DNA of 64,000 nt from Labilibacter sediminis (GCF_005877885.1 NZ_VCHY01000004.1:310001-374000), one strand, 5' to 3'. Positions 54,801 through 62,629 are shown, numbered from the stretch's first letter. Notes: generated by a model from the sequence alone, not told the origin. Numbers and translations are program-made.

Positions 54801-55214
54801 ATCAACAAGAAACTTTACGTAAAGGAATACACCAGTGGCGGCCAACATTTAAAAGAAGTAAATAACAATACCAAGATTAAAGTAGGAGATGAGGTAGTGG
54901 TAAGGGTTGAAATTAGAGCGGATAGAAACTATGAATATGTACATCTAAAAGATATGAGAGCTTCTGGTTTCGAACCAATTTCTACAGTTTCGCAATACAA
55001 ATATCGAGATGGATTAGGATATTACGAAAGTGTTAAAGATGCCTCTGAGAACTTTTTTATTGATTATATGCATAAAGGAGTATATGTGTTTGAGTATAGT
55101 TTACGAGCCGTACATGTTGGAAGTTTTTCAAATGGAATAACCACCATGCAATGCATGTATGCTCCCGAATTTAAAGCTCAATCTAATGGAGAAAGAATTG
55201 AAATAATAAAATAA
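48849..55214 (+). CDS. Alpha-2-macroglobulin family protein with CarboxypepD/SusC-plug-like insert
   Basis: The 2121-residue exported protein has a signal peptide ending VVSQ (residue 22) and an N-terminal helical region. Macroglobulin domains follow, including TDRSIYRPGQTVYYKG (MG2-like). Residues ~1207-1285 form a CarboxypepD_reg-like beta-sandwich (GKITGVVYSKSDNAPLPGVTI). Next comes DEVVSVGYGTQRKQDLTGAI (~1286-1307), the start of a SusC-type TonB plug, here without a barrel. The C-terminal half has the thioester motif CAEQ (Cys1573-Gln1576) and the alpha-alpha toroid. These proteins are thought to trap attacking proteases in the envelope. Confidence 0.9.
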   Translation: MFQRILFSVLFIFIAYQSVVSQTTSREVDNWYSKQLSKADSLILEGLPRDADKVYDQIFNKAMQDDNKLIQLRVLHDRMVNRCYYEENAEVKIIKQLKQDIERLEFPVKQVAHSILATFYWQYYQHYRWRIHERTNLLDNLSNDIETWDLKKIVQEVIKEFNLSLQHPDKLYDTPIGIFDILLYGDKENRIYRPTLLDLLAHRALSVYANGEAAITSPIEEFSIADSNLFSLGKKFAVYQIHSNDSLSLKYNSVLLYQQLTRYHFKDSTELALADLELNRLAYIHQNSTHALKDTLYKEALVKLSEQSVHTDSKLETRYQLACFLYGLEKGGETNYYKQAAQICKQALNKFPDHKYAVLFKGLLATIKEPKLSLQSEYLLTANKSNLVNIGYKNLDTIYFKVFKASLEDVNRNNNSYSNNLDLFKSKKVVKEWQQILPKVDDYREHHIEVPLQALDKGFYIVLVSDKNDLEGECNSVSTIVNSTDLLFLKSSVEDFGLYTIFNRENGVPVKDVKFEFFKDQYDSGKGKYIEVCVGQEFTDSVGCVKFMNPRTRYSLLITYGEDTLHIPGVYGYLNLGVRSRQQKTILYTDRSIYRPGQTVYYKGLKLQEQGDTCSVVPHVFNQVILKDPNGQRLASKSVRSNEFGTFSGSFTIPTGLLNGLFTIECDGVYKVIRVEEYKRPTFEITYKDISKVYQFNDSVNIEGSAIAYGGYPISNATITYRINRKSTLRWGWYWHDFQSQDKQIAIGTGTTDKDGCFKISYFTDDRDISNKSLIYSYTLTVDITDANGETRSASHTLKISNSSLIIEGELPELLFTDDLADIKIITNNINGGRVASDLHIIATKLKAPDRLLFGRSWQTPDKFLMNEKQYREAFPNRVYNNETDPETWKQGRVAFNCKYNSLEPNTTLLKSFANLKDGYYLVNVSARDSMGQKAEWQKAVRVIGSEPQQPACVKDWITPVKTNVEPGEMAEFWVAALTPHTPVRYEFLHGDKVVKTQILWPGKEVMKIKVPVKSEYRGGFAVQFVQVAHGQSFISLQEVSVPYTNKKLDISFLSFRNKLLPGEKEQWKLSIKNKGGEKEKAEMMATLYDASLDALAPLWWRTNFINLKNHQWHKWNDKLIPRLSYNLYRNQTYTGFGWISKKYEFIGLSFNYRNLQSRFWYRREAEARRKKVIAQKKEQQKFAVAANITLLGKYKENNADFAKESGKITGVVYSKSDNAPLPGVTIIVCSTTTGTISGIDGNFTLENLPKGVWLSISFIGFETEYVQASSDSILVYLQEDIVELDEVVSVGYGTQRKQDLTGAIAGSIDGLAIVDDDIVLEEEMELDIDNSEEMMPKIKTRKNFNETAFFYPHLQTDKNGEITIDFTIPEALTRWKMLGFAHTKDFKTGTISNSLITQKNVSVMVNAPRFLRENDTIYFAAKVNNLSEGTIEGHAYIQLFDALTNEPVDKLLLQSKSKLPFVIEKGQSQGLRWKLMIPSGIQAVTYKVMAKAGSHTDGEESILPVLVNSKLVTESMPFMLRPKESAEYRFDKMVDQKSSTLKHEAYTIEFTSNPTWYAIQAMPYLMEYPHECAEQVFSRFFANSLSSTIVNSSPRIAQVFKTWEAMQSDALVSNLEKNQELKELLIQETPWLRNAQNETERKKRLALLFDLNHMSKNINSAFSKLQQKQLANGSFGWFNGMRENRYITQHIIMGLAQLKHLGAIQAMDVYKVDRMISRGMDYLDACIVEDYNSLMRRHKEGKLDKNKDHLSRIQIHYLYTKSFLASDEINESLKEAYEYFYGQAKRYWLSKDIYSQAMLAIAFKRAGDNEFAEKLIKSFDNRAIRSKELGMYWTQNRYGYFWYQAPIETQVMLIEAFHEVSNDTAAIEEMKIWLLRNKQTSDWKTTKATVSACYALVLQGIDQVSETKLLQVKLDGKPLESMRQIKGEAGTGYVKTTFKRKEVKADMGNLAVHNPNNGVAWGAAYWQYFERLDKITSAETNLKINKKLYVKEYTSGGQHLKEVNNNTKIKVGDEVVVRVEIRADRNYEYVHLKDMRASGFEPISTVSQYKYRDGLGYYESVKDASENFFIDYMHKGVYVFEYSLRAVHVGSFSNGITTMQCMYAPEFKAQSNGERIEIIK

Positions 55215-55222
55215 ATAGAAAT

Positions 55223-55495
55223 CGGTTCTTTACTTTTTATAGACCTAGGGTAATTGTAATTAAGGTTCAACCACGTTGTGGTTGTGGTAATATGGTTTAT
55301 TGCACACCCTGGACTTTGTACAGGGCTATTCATATTTTAATCCTTTCAGGATTATGTTTAGCCAAAACCATGAATGTGGTTTAATTTTGAATAGCCCAGG
55401 ATAAAAACCTGGGCTATTTTAGCATCATAATAGGAATCCTGAAGGGATTCAATCTTTAATTGCGATTGCCATGGCTATAGGCCTGTAAAGAACCG
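55223..55495. mobile_element. MITE-like element with terminal inverted repeats
   Basis: The 273-base element has perfect 11-base inverted ends: CGGTTCTTTAC at 55223-55233 and its complement at 55485-55495. The similarity continues inward for about 30 more bases with scattered differences. The interior carries nested hairpins: GGGCTATTC/GAATAGCCC at 55323-55397, CCCTG/CAGGG at 55307-55325, and CCCAGG/CCTGGG at 55395-55413 followed by a T-rich stretch, which may serve as the terminator of the preceding gene. No ORF is present, so any movement would need an enzyme from elsewhere. It fills most of the 55215-55527 gap. Confidence 0.65.
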
Positions 55496-55510
55496 TTGTT
55501 TTTATCCAAA

Positions 55511-55553
55511 CTGCTCACTGATTATTGCTAACTGATCACTGATAACTGTTCCC
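55511..55553. repeat. CTGnnnA heptamer repeats at the 3' end of the Gfo/Idh/MocA gene
   Basis: Plus-strand heptamers of the form CTGNNNA recur here: CTGCTCA, CTGATTA, CTGATCA and CTGATAA. They run across the stop codon of the oxidoreductase gene, so the last ~8 codons (QLSVIS-stop) are encoded by repeat units. A second, longer array of the same type is at 61922-62003. Confidence 0.7.
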
Positions 55554-56520
55554 TGTAAACAATTTCCTCCAGTACCTTATTGGTTCTGGCTGCAGATATT
55601 CCCGTACTCACACAATCATTTTTATTCAGAATGGCCTCGTTTACCTGTTTAATTAAGTTGTATTGAATATTTTCAGGATTGAGGTAAGGAAATTCTATCA
55701 CTCCCTGATCGGTAATTAATTTGATAGGCTCATGACTAAAACTTCCACATAAGATAGAGCCTTTATCACCTATGATCTCCAGGGTGTCTCTGGCAGCATC
55801 CTCATGAGTGTTAAAGCTCCAAAGACCTGAGCCTATCACGCCATTTTCAAATTGAAATGATGCCACAACTGTATCTTCAACATCGTAATAAGAATTGTTA
55901 TTGGTGGCTGCTCCGTTTGCTTTAACAATAGGACCAAAAAGAAAATCCAGGTAATCCAGCTGATGCGAAGCCAAATCAAAGAATATGCCACCACCGGCAA
56001 TATCTTTATCTACCCTCCATGTCTGCTCTTGTTCGTCCTGATTCATGGGGCGCGACAATCTGATATTAACGGCAAGTACCTGGCCAATGGTTCCTTCGTC
56101 AATTAATTCTTTAGCTTTTAAAAAGCCGGGTAAGGTTCTTCGGTAGTAGGCTACAAATATGGGGCTTCCGGTTTCCTCCGATACCTTAAGCATTTTTAAG
56201 CAGTCAGCATAAGATGCTGCCATAGGTTTTTCAACGTATACTGGTTTTCCGGCTTTCATGGCCATAATGGCGTATTCGGCATGTGATGAAGGAGGGGTAG
56301 CAACATATACCGCATCTACATAAGGCGAATGTATAAGATCAGAAGCATCGCTAAAAAAATGAGGAACACCATGCCTTTGGGCATAATCTTTTGCCTTACT
56401 GGTATCCCGACGCATTACTGCATTCAATTTGGCATTTTTTACTTTGTTAAAAGCAGGGCCACTTTTTTTTTCGGTAACATTACCGCATCCTATAATGCCC
56501 CAATTAATCGTTTTGCTCAT
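55528..56520 (-). CDS. Gfo/Idh/MocA family oxidoreductase
   Basis: The 330-residue protein starts at ATG 56520 (MSKTINWGIIGCGNVTEKKS); GTG 56526 is an alternative. The N-terminal Rossmann fold has GIIGCGNV and the conserved YVEKPMA with the catalytic Lys. The C-terminal domain contains RVDKDIAGGGIFFDLASHQLDYLDFLFG, typical of the family, which oxidises sugars or inositols with NAD(P). The substrate is unknown. The C-terminus runs into the heptamer repeats. Confidence 0.92.
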   Translation of the reverse strand: MSKTINWGIIGCGNVTEKKSGPAFNKVKNAKLNAVMRRDTSKAKDYAQRHGVPHFFSDASDLIHSPYVDAVYVATPPSSHAEYAIMAMKAGKPVYVEKPMAASYADCLKMLKVSEETGSPIFVAYYRRTLPGFLKAKELIDEGTIGQVLAVNIRLSRPMNQDEQEQTWRVDKDIAGGGIFFDLASHQLDYLDFLFGPIVKANGAATNNNSYYDVEDTVVASFQFENGVIGSGLWSFNTHEDAARDTLEIIGDKGSILCGSFSHEPIKLITDQGVIEFPYLNPENIQYNLIKQVNEAILNKNDCVSTGISAARTNKVLEEIVYREQLSVIS

Positions 56521-56624
56521 CCGCACTAATATTTATGGTTAAAGCAATTCTTTTTCAGAATCTTTAAAATCCGTTAAATTTCTTATTTTTCATTGTGCCA
56601 ATCGAAATTTTAATCCAAAATTTA

Positions 56625-56632
56625 TATTTTTG
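56625..56632 (+). promoter_or_regulatory. Candidate -7 element for the metallophosphoesterase gene
   Basis: TATTTTTG matches TAnnTTTG and lies 30 bases before the TTG start at 56663. It supports initiation at this non-ATG codon. The -33 element is not clear. Confidence 0.4.
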
Positions 56633-56662
56633 GCACGAGTCATGAATCAAATATATTGAATT

Positions 56663-57640
56663 TTGGAGTTGAATAAAGAAGATAGTCTAAATATAATTTC
56701 AGAGGATTGTTTTTATGATATTATAGGTGACGTTCATGGTAATGCCGATGAGTTGGAGGAACTTCTTTTAAAGTTGGGATACACTCAAATGTATGGTGCC
56801 TGGCACCATAAGCGCCGTAAGGCAATTTTTGTTGGTGATTTTATCGACAGAGGACCTAGTTCGCGTAAGGTAATGGAAATTGTTCGAGGCATGGTTCAAA
56901 ATGGATATGCGCACGCTATTTTAGGTAATCACGAGCTCAATGCCATATATTACTATTCCCGAAACGGGGAAGGAAAGCCCATCAAGAAACCTTCCGATTC
57001 AAACCGAAAGTTAGTAGAGCAGGTTAAAGCTGAGTTTAACGGTAATTTAATGCTTTTTAAAGACTACGTTAAATGGCTGCGAACGCTACCAATGCACCTT
57101 AATTTTGGCGATTTCAGGGTTGTACATGCCTATTGGAATGATGAATATGCCACTCTCATAAATCAGCATAGAGAAGAAGGTCGCTTCAGAAAGAAGACTT
57201 TAAAGCTCATGGTTGATCCCGATCATCCGCTTAGTAAGGCCGTTGCTCAATCTACCAAAGGAGTAGAGATGAATTTGCCGAATGACTTAATTATTAAGGA
57301 TTCTACCAATACCCGACGAAGTAATTTTAGAATTAAGTGGTGGGAATCTCCGGAGAATAAAACATTTTATGAGTTGAGTTACGGAAATAAATTCCGATTA
57401 CCTGATTATACCATTCCCAAACAATTACTTTTCCCATTTAAACAATATCAGCCTGATGAGCCTTTGGTTTTTTTTGGTCATTATTGCATGGATAAAAGAA
57501 ATATGACTCCCCAAAGTAATATTTGTTGTGTAGACTCTTGTATAGCAAATGGAGGTGTTCTTGCTGCATATAGGTGGAATGGAGAAAAAGAAATCAGACC
57601 TGAGCATTTTGTATATGTAAAGGCCATCTCCCGGCGATAA
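56663..57640 (+). CDS. Calcineurin-like metallophosphoesterase (PrpE-like)
   Basis: The 325-residue protein has all metal-binding motifs: DVHGNADELEELL (residues ~23-35), GDFIDRGPSSRKV, LGNHELNAIYYY and a final FFGHYCM. It resembles PrpE-type and diadenosine-tetraphosphatase-like phosphoesterases. The start is unusual: no ATG fits, because an upstream in-frame ATG (56642) meets a TGA at 56657-56659. TTG 56663 or TTG 56669 must be used. Substrate unknown. Confidence 0.88.
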   Translation: MELNKEDSLNIISEDCFYDIIGDVHGNADELEELLLKLGYTQMYGAWHHKRRKAIFVGDFIDRGPSSRKVMEIVRGMVQNGYAHAILGNHELNAIYYYSRNGEGKPIKKPSDSNRKLVEQVKAEFNGNLMLFKDYVKWLRTLPMHLNFGDFRVVHAYWNDEYATLINQHREEGRFRKKTLKLMVDPDHPLSKAVAQSTKGVEMNLPNDLIIKDSTNTRRSNFRIKWWESPENKTFYELSYGNKFRLPDYTIPKQLLFPFKQYQPDEPLVFFGHYCMDKRNMTPQSNICCVDSCIANGGVLAAYRWNGEKEIRPEHFVYVKAISRR

Positions 57641-57654
57641 AAGTATGGTATGAT

Positions 57655-57684
57655 AATGGTGTTTTTACACCATATTTTTATTTT
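57655..57684 (+). terminator. Terminator after the metallophosphoesterase gene
   Basis: ATGGTGT and ACACCAT form a 7-bp stem with a T-rich loop, followed by a T-rich tail, 16 bases after the stop codon. Confidence 0.8.
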
Positions 57685-57738
57685 AAGTCAGGGGCCACTT
57701 CTCTCTTGTTCAACTATAGTACAATTGGCTAAACTTGT

Positions 57739-57746
57739 TATATTTG
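57739..57746 (+). promoter_or_regulatory. Candidate -7 element of the TPR-helicase operon
   Basis: TATATTTG fits TAnnTTTG and lies 47 bases before ATG 57794. The -33 element is unclear. Confidence 0.4.
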
Positions 57747-57793
57747 TTCACTAAAATTGTGAGGCGATATTTCGTTTCCATTGATGATAGTTT

Positions 57794-59911
57794 ATGAGAA
57801 AGACATTATTGTTTATATATACTGCTATTCTTTTATGTGTTGGATTTCAGTCAAAAGCGCAAATTGATACTGACAGGGTGCTTATTATTGGAAGAAATGC
57901 ACTTTACTATGAAGACTATGTTTTGGCAATCTCTTACTTTAATAAAGTTATTCGCGTTAAGCCATATCTGGCAGAACCTTTTTATTACCGGGCTTATGCA
58001 AAATATAGTTTGGATGATTTAAAAGGTGCCGAAGAAGATATGAATAAGGCCATTGATATTAGTCCTTTTCAGGCAGATTTTTATCGCTTTAGAGGAGATG
58101 TAAGAGGTAAGTTTGGAGCTTACGAATCGGCTTTGTCTGATTACGCAAAAGGGCTGGAGATAGAACCTAATTCCGTGGGGATTTATTTCAATAGAGGTTT
58201 AGTTTATATGAATACAAAGGATTATGAAAAGGGTGTTGATGATTTTACTTCAGTACTTAAGCATGATCCCAGTCAGTATGGAGCTTATATAAACAGAGCT
58301 ATTTCCAAGTTAAATTTAAAAGATACCATCGGAGCTGTTAAGGATATGGATGAGGCCATTGAGGTTAATCCTTTGGTGGCAGATGCATATCGTTTTAGTG
58401 CAGCAATATATTATGAGATAAACGATTTTGAAAAATCCCTGGATCGTATTGATCAGGCTATTCATCTCGACCATAATGAAGCTTCGTTTTACATGATGCG
58501 TGGTGTTGTTCGCTATCAGATGGATAACCTTGAAGGGACCATGCAGGATTTTGATAAGGTAGTGGAGTTGGAACCTAAAAATGCTATGGCGTATGCTAAC
58601 CGGGGTATTTTAAGGGTTGAAGTAGGAGATGTAAATAATGCGATCGATGATTTTTCTCGCGTATTAGCGCTTAACCCTAATGATTTACTAACCTTGTTTA
58701 ACAGATCCCTGTTGTATATTAGAGTAGGACAGTTTAGGGATGCTATTAATGATTTAAAACTGATCATTAATCATTACCCTGATTACCCTGATGCTTATCT
58801 TGCCTTAAGTCAGGCTTATGAAGGTATTCATAATAACGATCTGGCTCAAAAGAATTATAATATGGCCATGAAGCTGGAGCTTGATAGCCGTAAAAAAGCA
58901 GAACAACAAAGTAATAAAGGTAAGGGTGCTAAAGACAAGCCTAAGAAAACCAGAAGCGAATCAGATAACGATATTAACAATCATGATAAAATTGCGGTGT
59001 TAGATGATTTTGCAATTGAGGAAACGGAAACAGAAGAAATTGATAACCTAAGAGGAAAAATTCAAAATCGTAATATTATTATTGATCTGGAAACGGTTTA
59101 TGGTTTAACTTTTTTCTCTGTTGATTCATTAATCAATAGAACACGCTACTTTAAACCTGAGGTCACCCAGTTTAATCAGCGTAAAACTTTTGGCAGACCA
59201 TTGATATTCTCTAATAGAGAGGCTGAAACGGATGGTACAAAATCATTGGAGTACTTTACAACTATTAAGCAAATTGGCGATGAGTTGGAGAAGAACCCAA
59301 ACCAAAATGATTTGCGATTTATAAAAGCAATATTGTATGGTGTAGTTTTAAATTATACCAATGCCATCATGGAGTATGATCATATCATTAAAACAGCTAA
59401 TAAGGAATCATCAACCAAGCATTTTGCCTACTTTAACAGGGCATACATACGCTATAAAATGTTAGAGATGATGCAGTCCTTTGAAGAGGAAGAGGAGCTG
59501 CCAATGAACTTGTCTACACAAACCTTAATGCAAAGTAGTGGAGGTACTTCAGCTATGCCTGATAAGTCTGTGATAAAACAGATGGTAGACTACGATTTAA
59601 TTGAAAAAGATTTACTTAAAGTTATTGAGTTAAAGCCTGATTTTGAGTTTGCCTATTATAATCTGGGTATCCTGGAGTGTATTAAAAAGAATTATGCAGG
59701 AGCTATCATTAACTATAATAAGGCCATTAAATTAAATCCCTTTTTTGCCGAAGCGTATTTTAATAGAGGACTGACCCGAATTTATCTTAAACAAGATGAA
59801 GAAGGAACACTTGATTTAAGTAAAGCTGGTGAGCTGGGATTATATAAAGCATACAATGTGATTAAACGTTACGGGATGCAACGCGAACAGAAAGAGAAGG
59901 ACAAAGAATAG
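57794..59911 (+). CDS. Exported tetratricopeptide-repeat protein
   Basis: The 705-residue protein has a signal peptide (MRKTLLFIYTAILLCVGFQSKAQ). An N-terminal TPR array follows to about residue 370, for example AEPFYYRAYAKYSLDDLKGAEEDMNKAIDISP and VGIYFNRGLVYMNTKDYEKGVDDFTSVLKHDP. A Lys-rich low-complexity linker (~370-400) and a second TPR block (~500-700) complete it. It is probably periplasmic. The helicase-TPR gene begins at the base after its stop, so the two are translationally coupled even though one is exported and the other cytoplasmic. Confidence 0.87.
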   Translation: MRKTLLFIYTAILLCVGFQSKAQIDTDRVLIIGRNALYYEDYVLAISYFNKVIRVKPYLAEPFYYRAYAKYSLDDLKGAEEDMNKAIDISPFQADFYRFRGDVRGKFGAYESALSDYAKGLEIEPNSVGIYFNRGLVYMNTKDYEKGVDDFTSVLKHDPSQYGAYINRAISKLNLKDTIGAVKDMDEAIEVNPLVADAYRFSAAIYYEINDFEKSLDRIDQAIHLDHNEASFYMMRGVVRYQMDNLEGTMQDFDKVVELEPKNAMAYANRGILRVEVGDVNNAIDDFSRVLALNPNDLLTLFNRSLLYIRVGQFRDAINDLKLIINHYPDYPDAYLALSQAYEGIHNNDLAQKNYNMAMKLELDSRKKAEQQSNKGKGAKDKPKKTRSESDNDINNHDKIAVLDDFAIEETETEEIDNLRGKIQNRNIIIDLETVYGLTFFSVDSLINRTRYFKPEVTQFNQRKTFGRPLIFSNREAETDGTKSLEYFTTIKQIGDELEKNPNQNDLRFIKAILYGVVLNYTNAIMEYDHIIKTANKESSTKHFAYFNRAYIRYKMLEMMQSFEEEEELPMNLSTQTLMQSSGGTSAMPDKSVIKQMVDYDLIEKDLLKVIELKPDFEFAYYNLGILECIKKNYAGAIINYNKAIKLNPFFAEAYFNRGLTRIYLKQDEEGTLDLSKAGELGLYKAYNVIKRYGMQREQKEKDKE

Positions 59912-61924
59912 ATGGAAGAATGGCTGGAGCATATAGATACGGATAACGACGAATTTCAGGATGCGTTTAAATTGGTTCAATATACCAATCGCTCTGTTTT
60001 TCTTACGGGAAAGGCGGGTACGGGTAAAAGTACTTTTTTGAAGTACATTTGTGCCAACACTCATAAAAAACATGTTGTTGTTGCTCCTACAGGAATAGCG
60101 GCTATTAATGCCGGAGGACAAACCATTCATTCGTTTTTTAAAATCCCGTTTCGACCTATCCTGCCCGATGATCCCGATTTAAGTACTAAAGACGGGCGCA
60201 TATATGATTTTTTAAAATACAGAAAGAATCATCAAAAACTGATTAAGGAACTTGAGCTTTTGATTATTGATGAGGTTTCAATGTTGCGCGTGGATATTTT
60301 AGATTTTATCGATCGCGTACTGAGAGTGTACTCGGGTAATCTTCAGGTGCCTTTTGGAGGAAAACAATTGTTGATGGTTGGTGATGTTTTTCAGCTTGAA
60401 CCGGTTGTGCGAAGGGAAGAGTGGGGGATACTTAAGCGTTTTTACCAGACTCCTTTTTTCTTTTCGGCCAGGGTTTTTCGTAATCTGCCCATGGTTCAGA
60501 TAGAATTAAAAAAAGTGTACCGTCAGAACAATCCTGAGTTTGTGAACTTATTGGATAGAGTGAGGATAAATGTGGCCAAACCGGATGATATCAAAACAAT
60601 TAACCAAAGGTTTAATCCTACCTATAATCCTCCAATAGATGAGCTTTTTATTACCCTGGCAACACGAAGAGATACGGTAGATTATATCAACGACCATAAA
60701 CTGGCCGAGCTGGATGAAGAAGAGTTGCAGTTTGAAGGATTGGTTTCCGGAGAGTTTCCCGAATCAGCTTTACCCACACCACGTAATTTAGTTTTGAAAG
60801 AGAATGCGCAGGTCATGTTTATTAAAAATGATTCGCCTGACAGGCGTTGGTTTAATGGCAGTCTGGGGCGTATCGATGAGATAAACGAGGAAGGTATTTA
60901 TGTGCGACTCGAAAATGAGGAGATTCATTTGGTAGAGAAAGAGGTGTGGCGAAACGTCCGCTATAAATACGATGAAAAAAATAACCGTGTCATTGAAGAA
61001 GAGATAGGTTCTTTTCAGCAATATCCTTTAAAGTTGGCCTGGGCCATCACGGTGCATAAAAGTCAGGGACTTACTTTCGATAAAGTGATGATAGATTTTT
61101 CCGGAGGGGCTTTTGCCGGCGGTCAGCTGTATGTGGCACTGAGTCGTTGCAGATCTCTGCAGGGTATCATCATGAAATCGCAGGTAACACCGCGTGATGT
61201 AATTGTGAAGCGCGAATGTGTTGATTTTTCACGCAGGTCGAACAATAAAATGCAGATTAAGGAAAGTCTTGATTCAGCTAAAGCAGATGATAGTTACAAG
61301 CATGCCTTAAAAGCATTTCGTAAGAATGATTTCAGGACTTCAATGCAGGAGCTGGGTAATGCTGTAACTAAACGAAATGACCTGACTAAACCTGCTGTTT
61401 TAAGGTTTATGGCCAGGCAGTTAAATGTGATCAATAAACTCCGCAATAAAATCGCAGAACTAGAGAAAAGAGAGAAGAAAAGAAATAAGCAGCTAAGCGA
61501 TTTTGCACGAGAATACTTTTTAATGGCCAATGAATGTTTGGTAAAGGCGGGTGATAAATATGCTGCTATAGCCAATTTAAACAAGGCCATTTTACTGAGT
61601 CCCGATTTTTTTGATGCTATTTTTAAGCGTGCCGGTTTAAAGGTAGAGATCAATGATTTAGAAGCGGCAGAAAAGGATTATTCATTGGCGCGTAAGCTAA
61701 AGCCTCGTACCGTTAAAGTATTTTACAATAGGGGCAGAACCAGGCTTTTGTTGCGTAATTATAATGGAGCGTATAACGATTTAAAACGAGCAGTTCACCT
61801 AAAAGATGATCATGCAGATGCGTATTATTACTTGGCCGAAGTTTGCGAAAAGCTGGGGGATAAAGAAGAGGCTGAACGTTACAAAAATATATCTGCCAAC
61901 CTGGGATTTGAAGATGAAGAGTAA
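59912..61924 (+). CDS. PIF1/RecD-like helicase with C-terminal TPR domain
   Basis: The 670-residue cytoplasmic protein begins with an SF1B helicase: Walker A TGKAGTGKS (residues 32-40), APTGIAA, Walker B LLIIDEVSML (117-125), GGKQLLMVGDVFQLEPV, and the UvrD_C-like end KLAWAITVHKSQGLTFDKVMIDF with YVALSRC. The C-terminal ~170 residues are TPR repeats (YFLMANECLVKAGDKYAAIANLNKAILLSP). The gene starts directly after the stop of the TPR gene. It probably unwinds DNA; the TPR part may recruit partners. Confidence 0.9.
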   Translation: MEEWLEHIDTDNDEFQDAFKLVQYTNRSVFLTGKAGTGKSTFLKYICANTHKKHVVVAPTGIAAINAGGQTIHSFFKIPFRPILPDDPDLSTKDGRIYDFLKYRKNHQKLIKELELLIIDEVSMLRVDILDFIDRVLRVYSGNLQVPFGGKQLLMVGDVFQLEPVVRREEWGILKRFYQTPFFFSARVFRNLPMVQIELKKVYRQNNPEFVNLLDRVRINVAKPDDIKTINQRFNPTYNPPIDELFITLATRRDTVDYINDHKLAELDEEELQFEGLVSGEFPESALPTPRNLVLKENAQVMFIKNDSPDRRWFNGSLGRIDEINEEGIYVRLENEEIHLVEKEVWRNVRYKYDEKNNRVIEEEIGSFQQYPLKLAWAITVHKSQGLTFDKVMIDFSGGAFAGGQLYVALSRCRSLQGIIMKSQVTPRDVIVKRECVDFSRRSNNKMQIKESLDSAKADDSYKHALKAFRKNDFRTSMQELGNAVTKRNDLTKPAVLRFMARQLNVINKLRNKIAELEKREKKRNKQLSDFAREYFLMANECLVKAGDKYAAIANLNKAILLSPDFFDAIFKRAGLKVEINDLEAAEKDYSLARKLKPRTVKVFYNRGRTRLLLRNYNGAYNDLKRAVHLKDDHADAYYYLAEVCEKLGDKEEAERYKNISANLGFEDEE

Positions 61925-62003
61925 TCAGTAAACAGTAATCAGTAATCAGTAATCAGTAAACAGTATACAAACTGCTAACTGATCACTGCTAACTGATCAC
62001 TGA
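61922..62003. repeat. Heptamer repeat array with inverted halves between convergent genes
   Basis: Six tandem TAAWCAG heptamers (61922-61963) are followed by inverted CTGCTAA and CTGATCA units (61972-62003). The first heptamer supplies the helicase stop codon, and the array ends two bases before the ankyrin stop at 62006. The two halves can pair into a long AT-rich hairpin that may terminate both genes. It is related to the heptamers at 55511-55553. Confidence 0.8.
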
Positions 62004-62005
62004 AA

Positions 62006-62629
62006 CTATTTAGTTTGTGATTTAATGTAATCAGCTACTGCTTTATGACCATTTGAGTTGGCAAAATCCCATGAAGATTCTCCATCAACATCAACCATTT
62101 TTAAATCTGCTCCGTGTGCAATTAATGCTTTAATCACTTCAAGCTGACCTTCAGAAGCAGCCATCATCACTGCGGTCCATTTTTCTTCATTATCCTGAAT
62201 GTTGGTTTCTGCACCGGCTTCTAAAAGTGTCATCACGGTAGGTAAAAAAGGACCTGTTGAAGCATACATTAATGCTGTTCTGTGAATAGTATCTGTAAGG
62301 TTAACATCAGCACCATTCGCAATTAATATCTTAGCTATTTCATTATGTCCGTTATATGAAGCAAGCATTAGTGCAGTTCTTTTATTTTCATCCACCGTAT
62401 TGGGGTCAAAACCATTATCTAAGGCTTCTTGAATGGCGGCTGTTTTGCCTTCCAGTGCCGATTGCATCAGAATGTTAATATCAAAAGTTTTAGCAGGCAG
62501 AGTTGTTGCCACTTCTGTTGGTGCCTTATCTTCTTTAGTTTCAGATGTTTTTGTTTTTGAACCTGAGTTACAAGCAACCATTGCCATAATAGCCGTTGCT
62601 GCTAAAGCAATCTTTTTTAATGTGTTCAT
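62006..62629 (-). CDS. Ankyrin-repeat lipoprotein
   Basis: The 207-residue protein has a lipoprotein signal with Cys20 (MVAC), a Thr/Lys-rich spacer to ~45, then four to five ankyrin repeats: GKTAAIQEALDNGFDPNTVDENKRTALMLASYNGH, NEIAKILIANGADVNLTD, and so on to the end. It is membrane-anchored and likely binds another protein. No target is known. It converges with the helicase gene. Confidence 0.9.
   Translation of the reverse strand: MNTLKKIALAATAIMAMVACNSGSKTKTSETKEDKAPTEVATTLPAKTFDINILMQSALEGKTAAIQEALDNGFDPNTVDENKRTALMLASYNGHNEIAKILIANGADVNLTDTIHRTALMYASTGPFLPTVMTLLEAGAETNIQDNEEKWTAVMMAASEGQLEVIKALIAHGADLKMVDVDGESSWDFANSNGHKAVADYIKSQTK

Noticed and set aside
56630-56650. TGGCACGAG before the metallophosphoesterase as a sigma-54 promoter
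   Set aside because: The -12 part (TTG) is missing at the right spacing, so it does not belong to the A/B element family.
61922-62003. Heptamer array as a CRISPR
   Set aside because: The units are 7 bases with no spacers; it is a simple tandem and inverted repeat.
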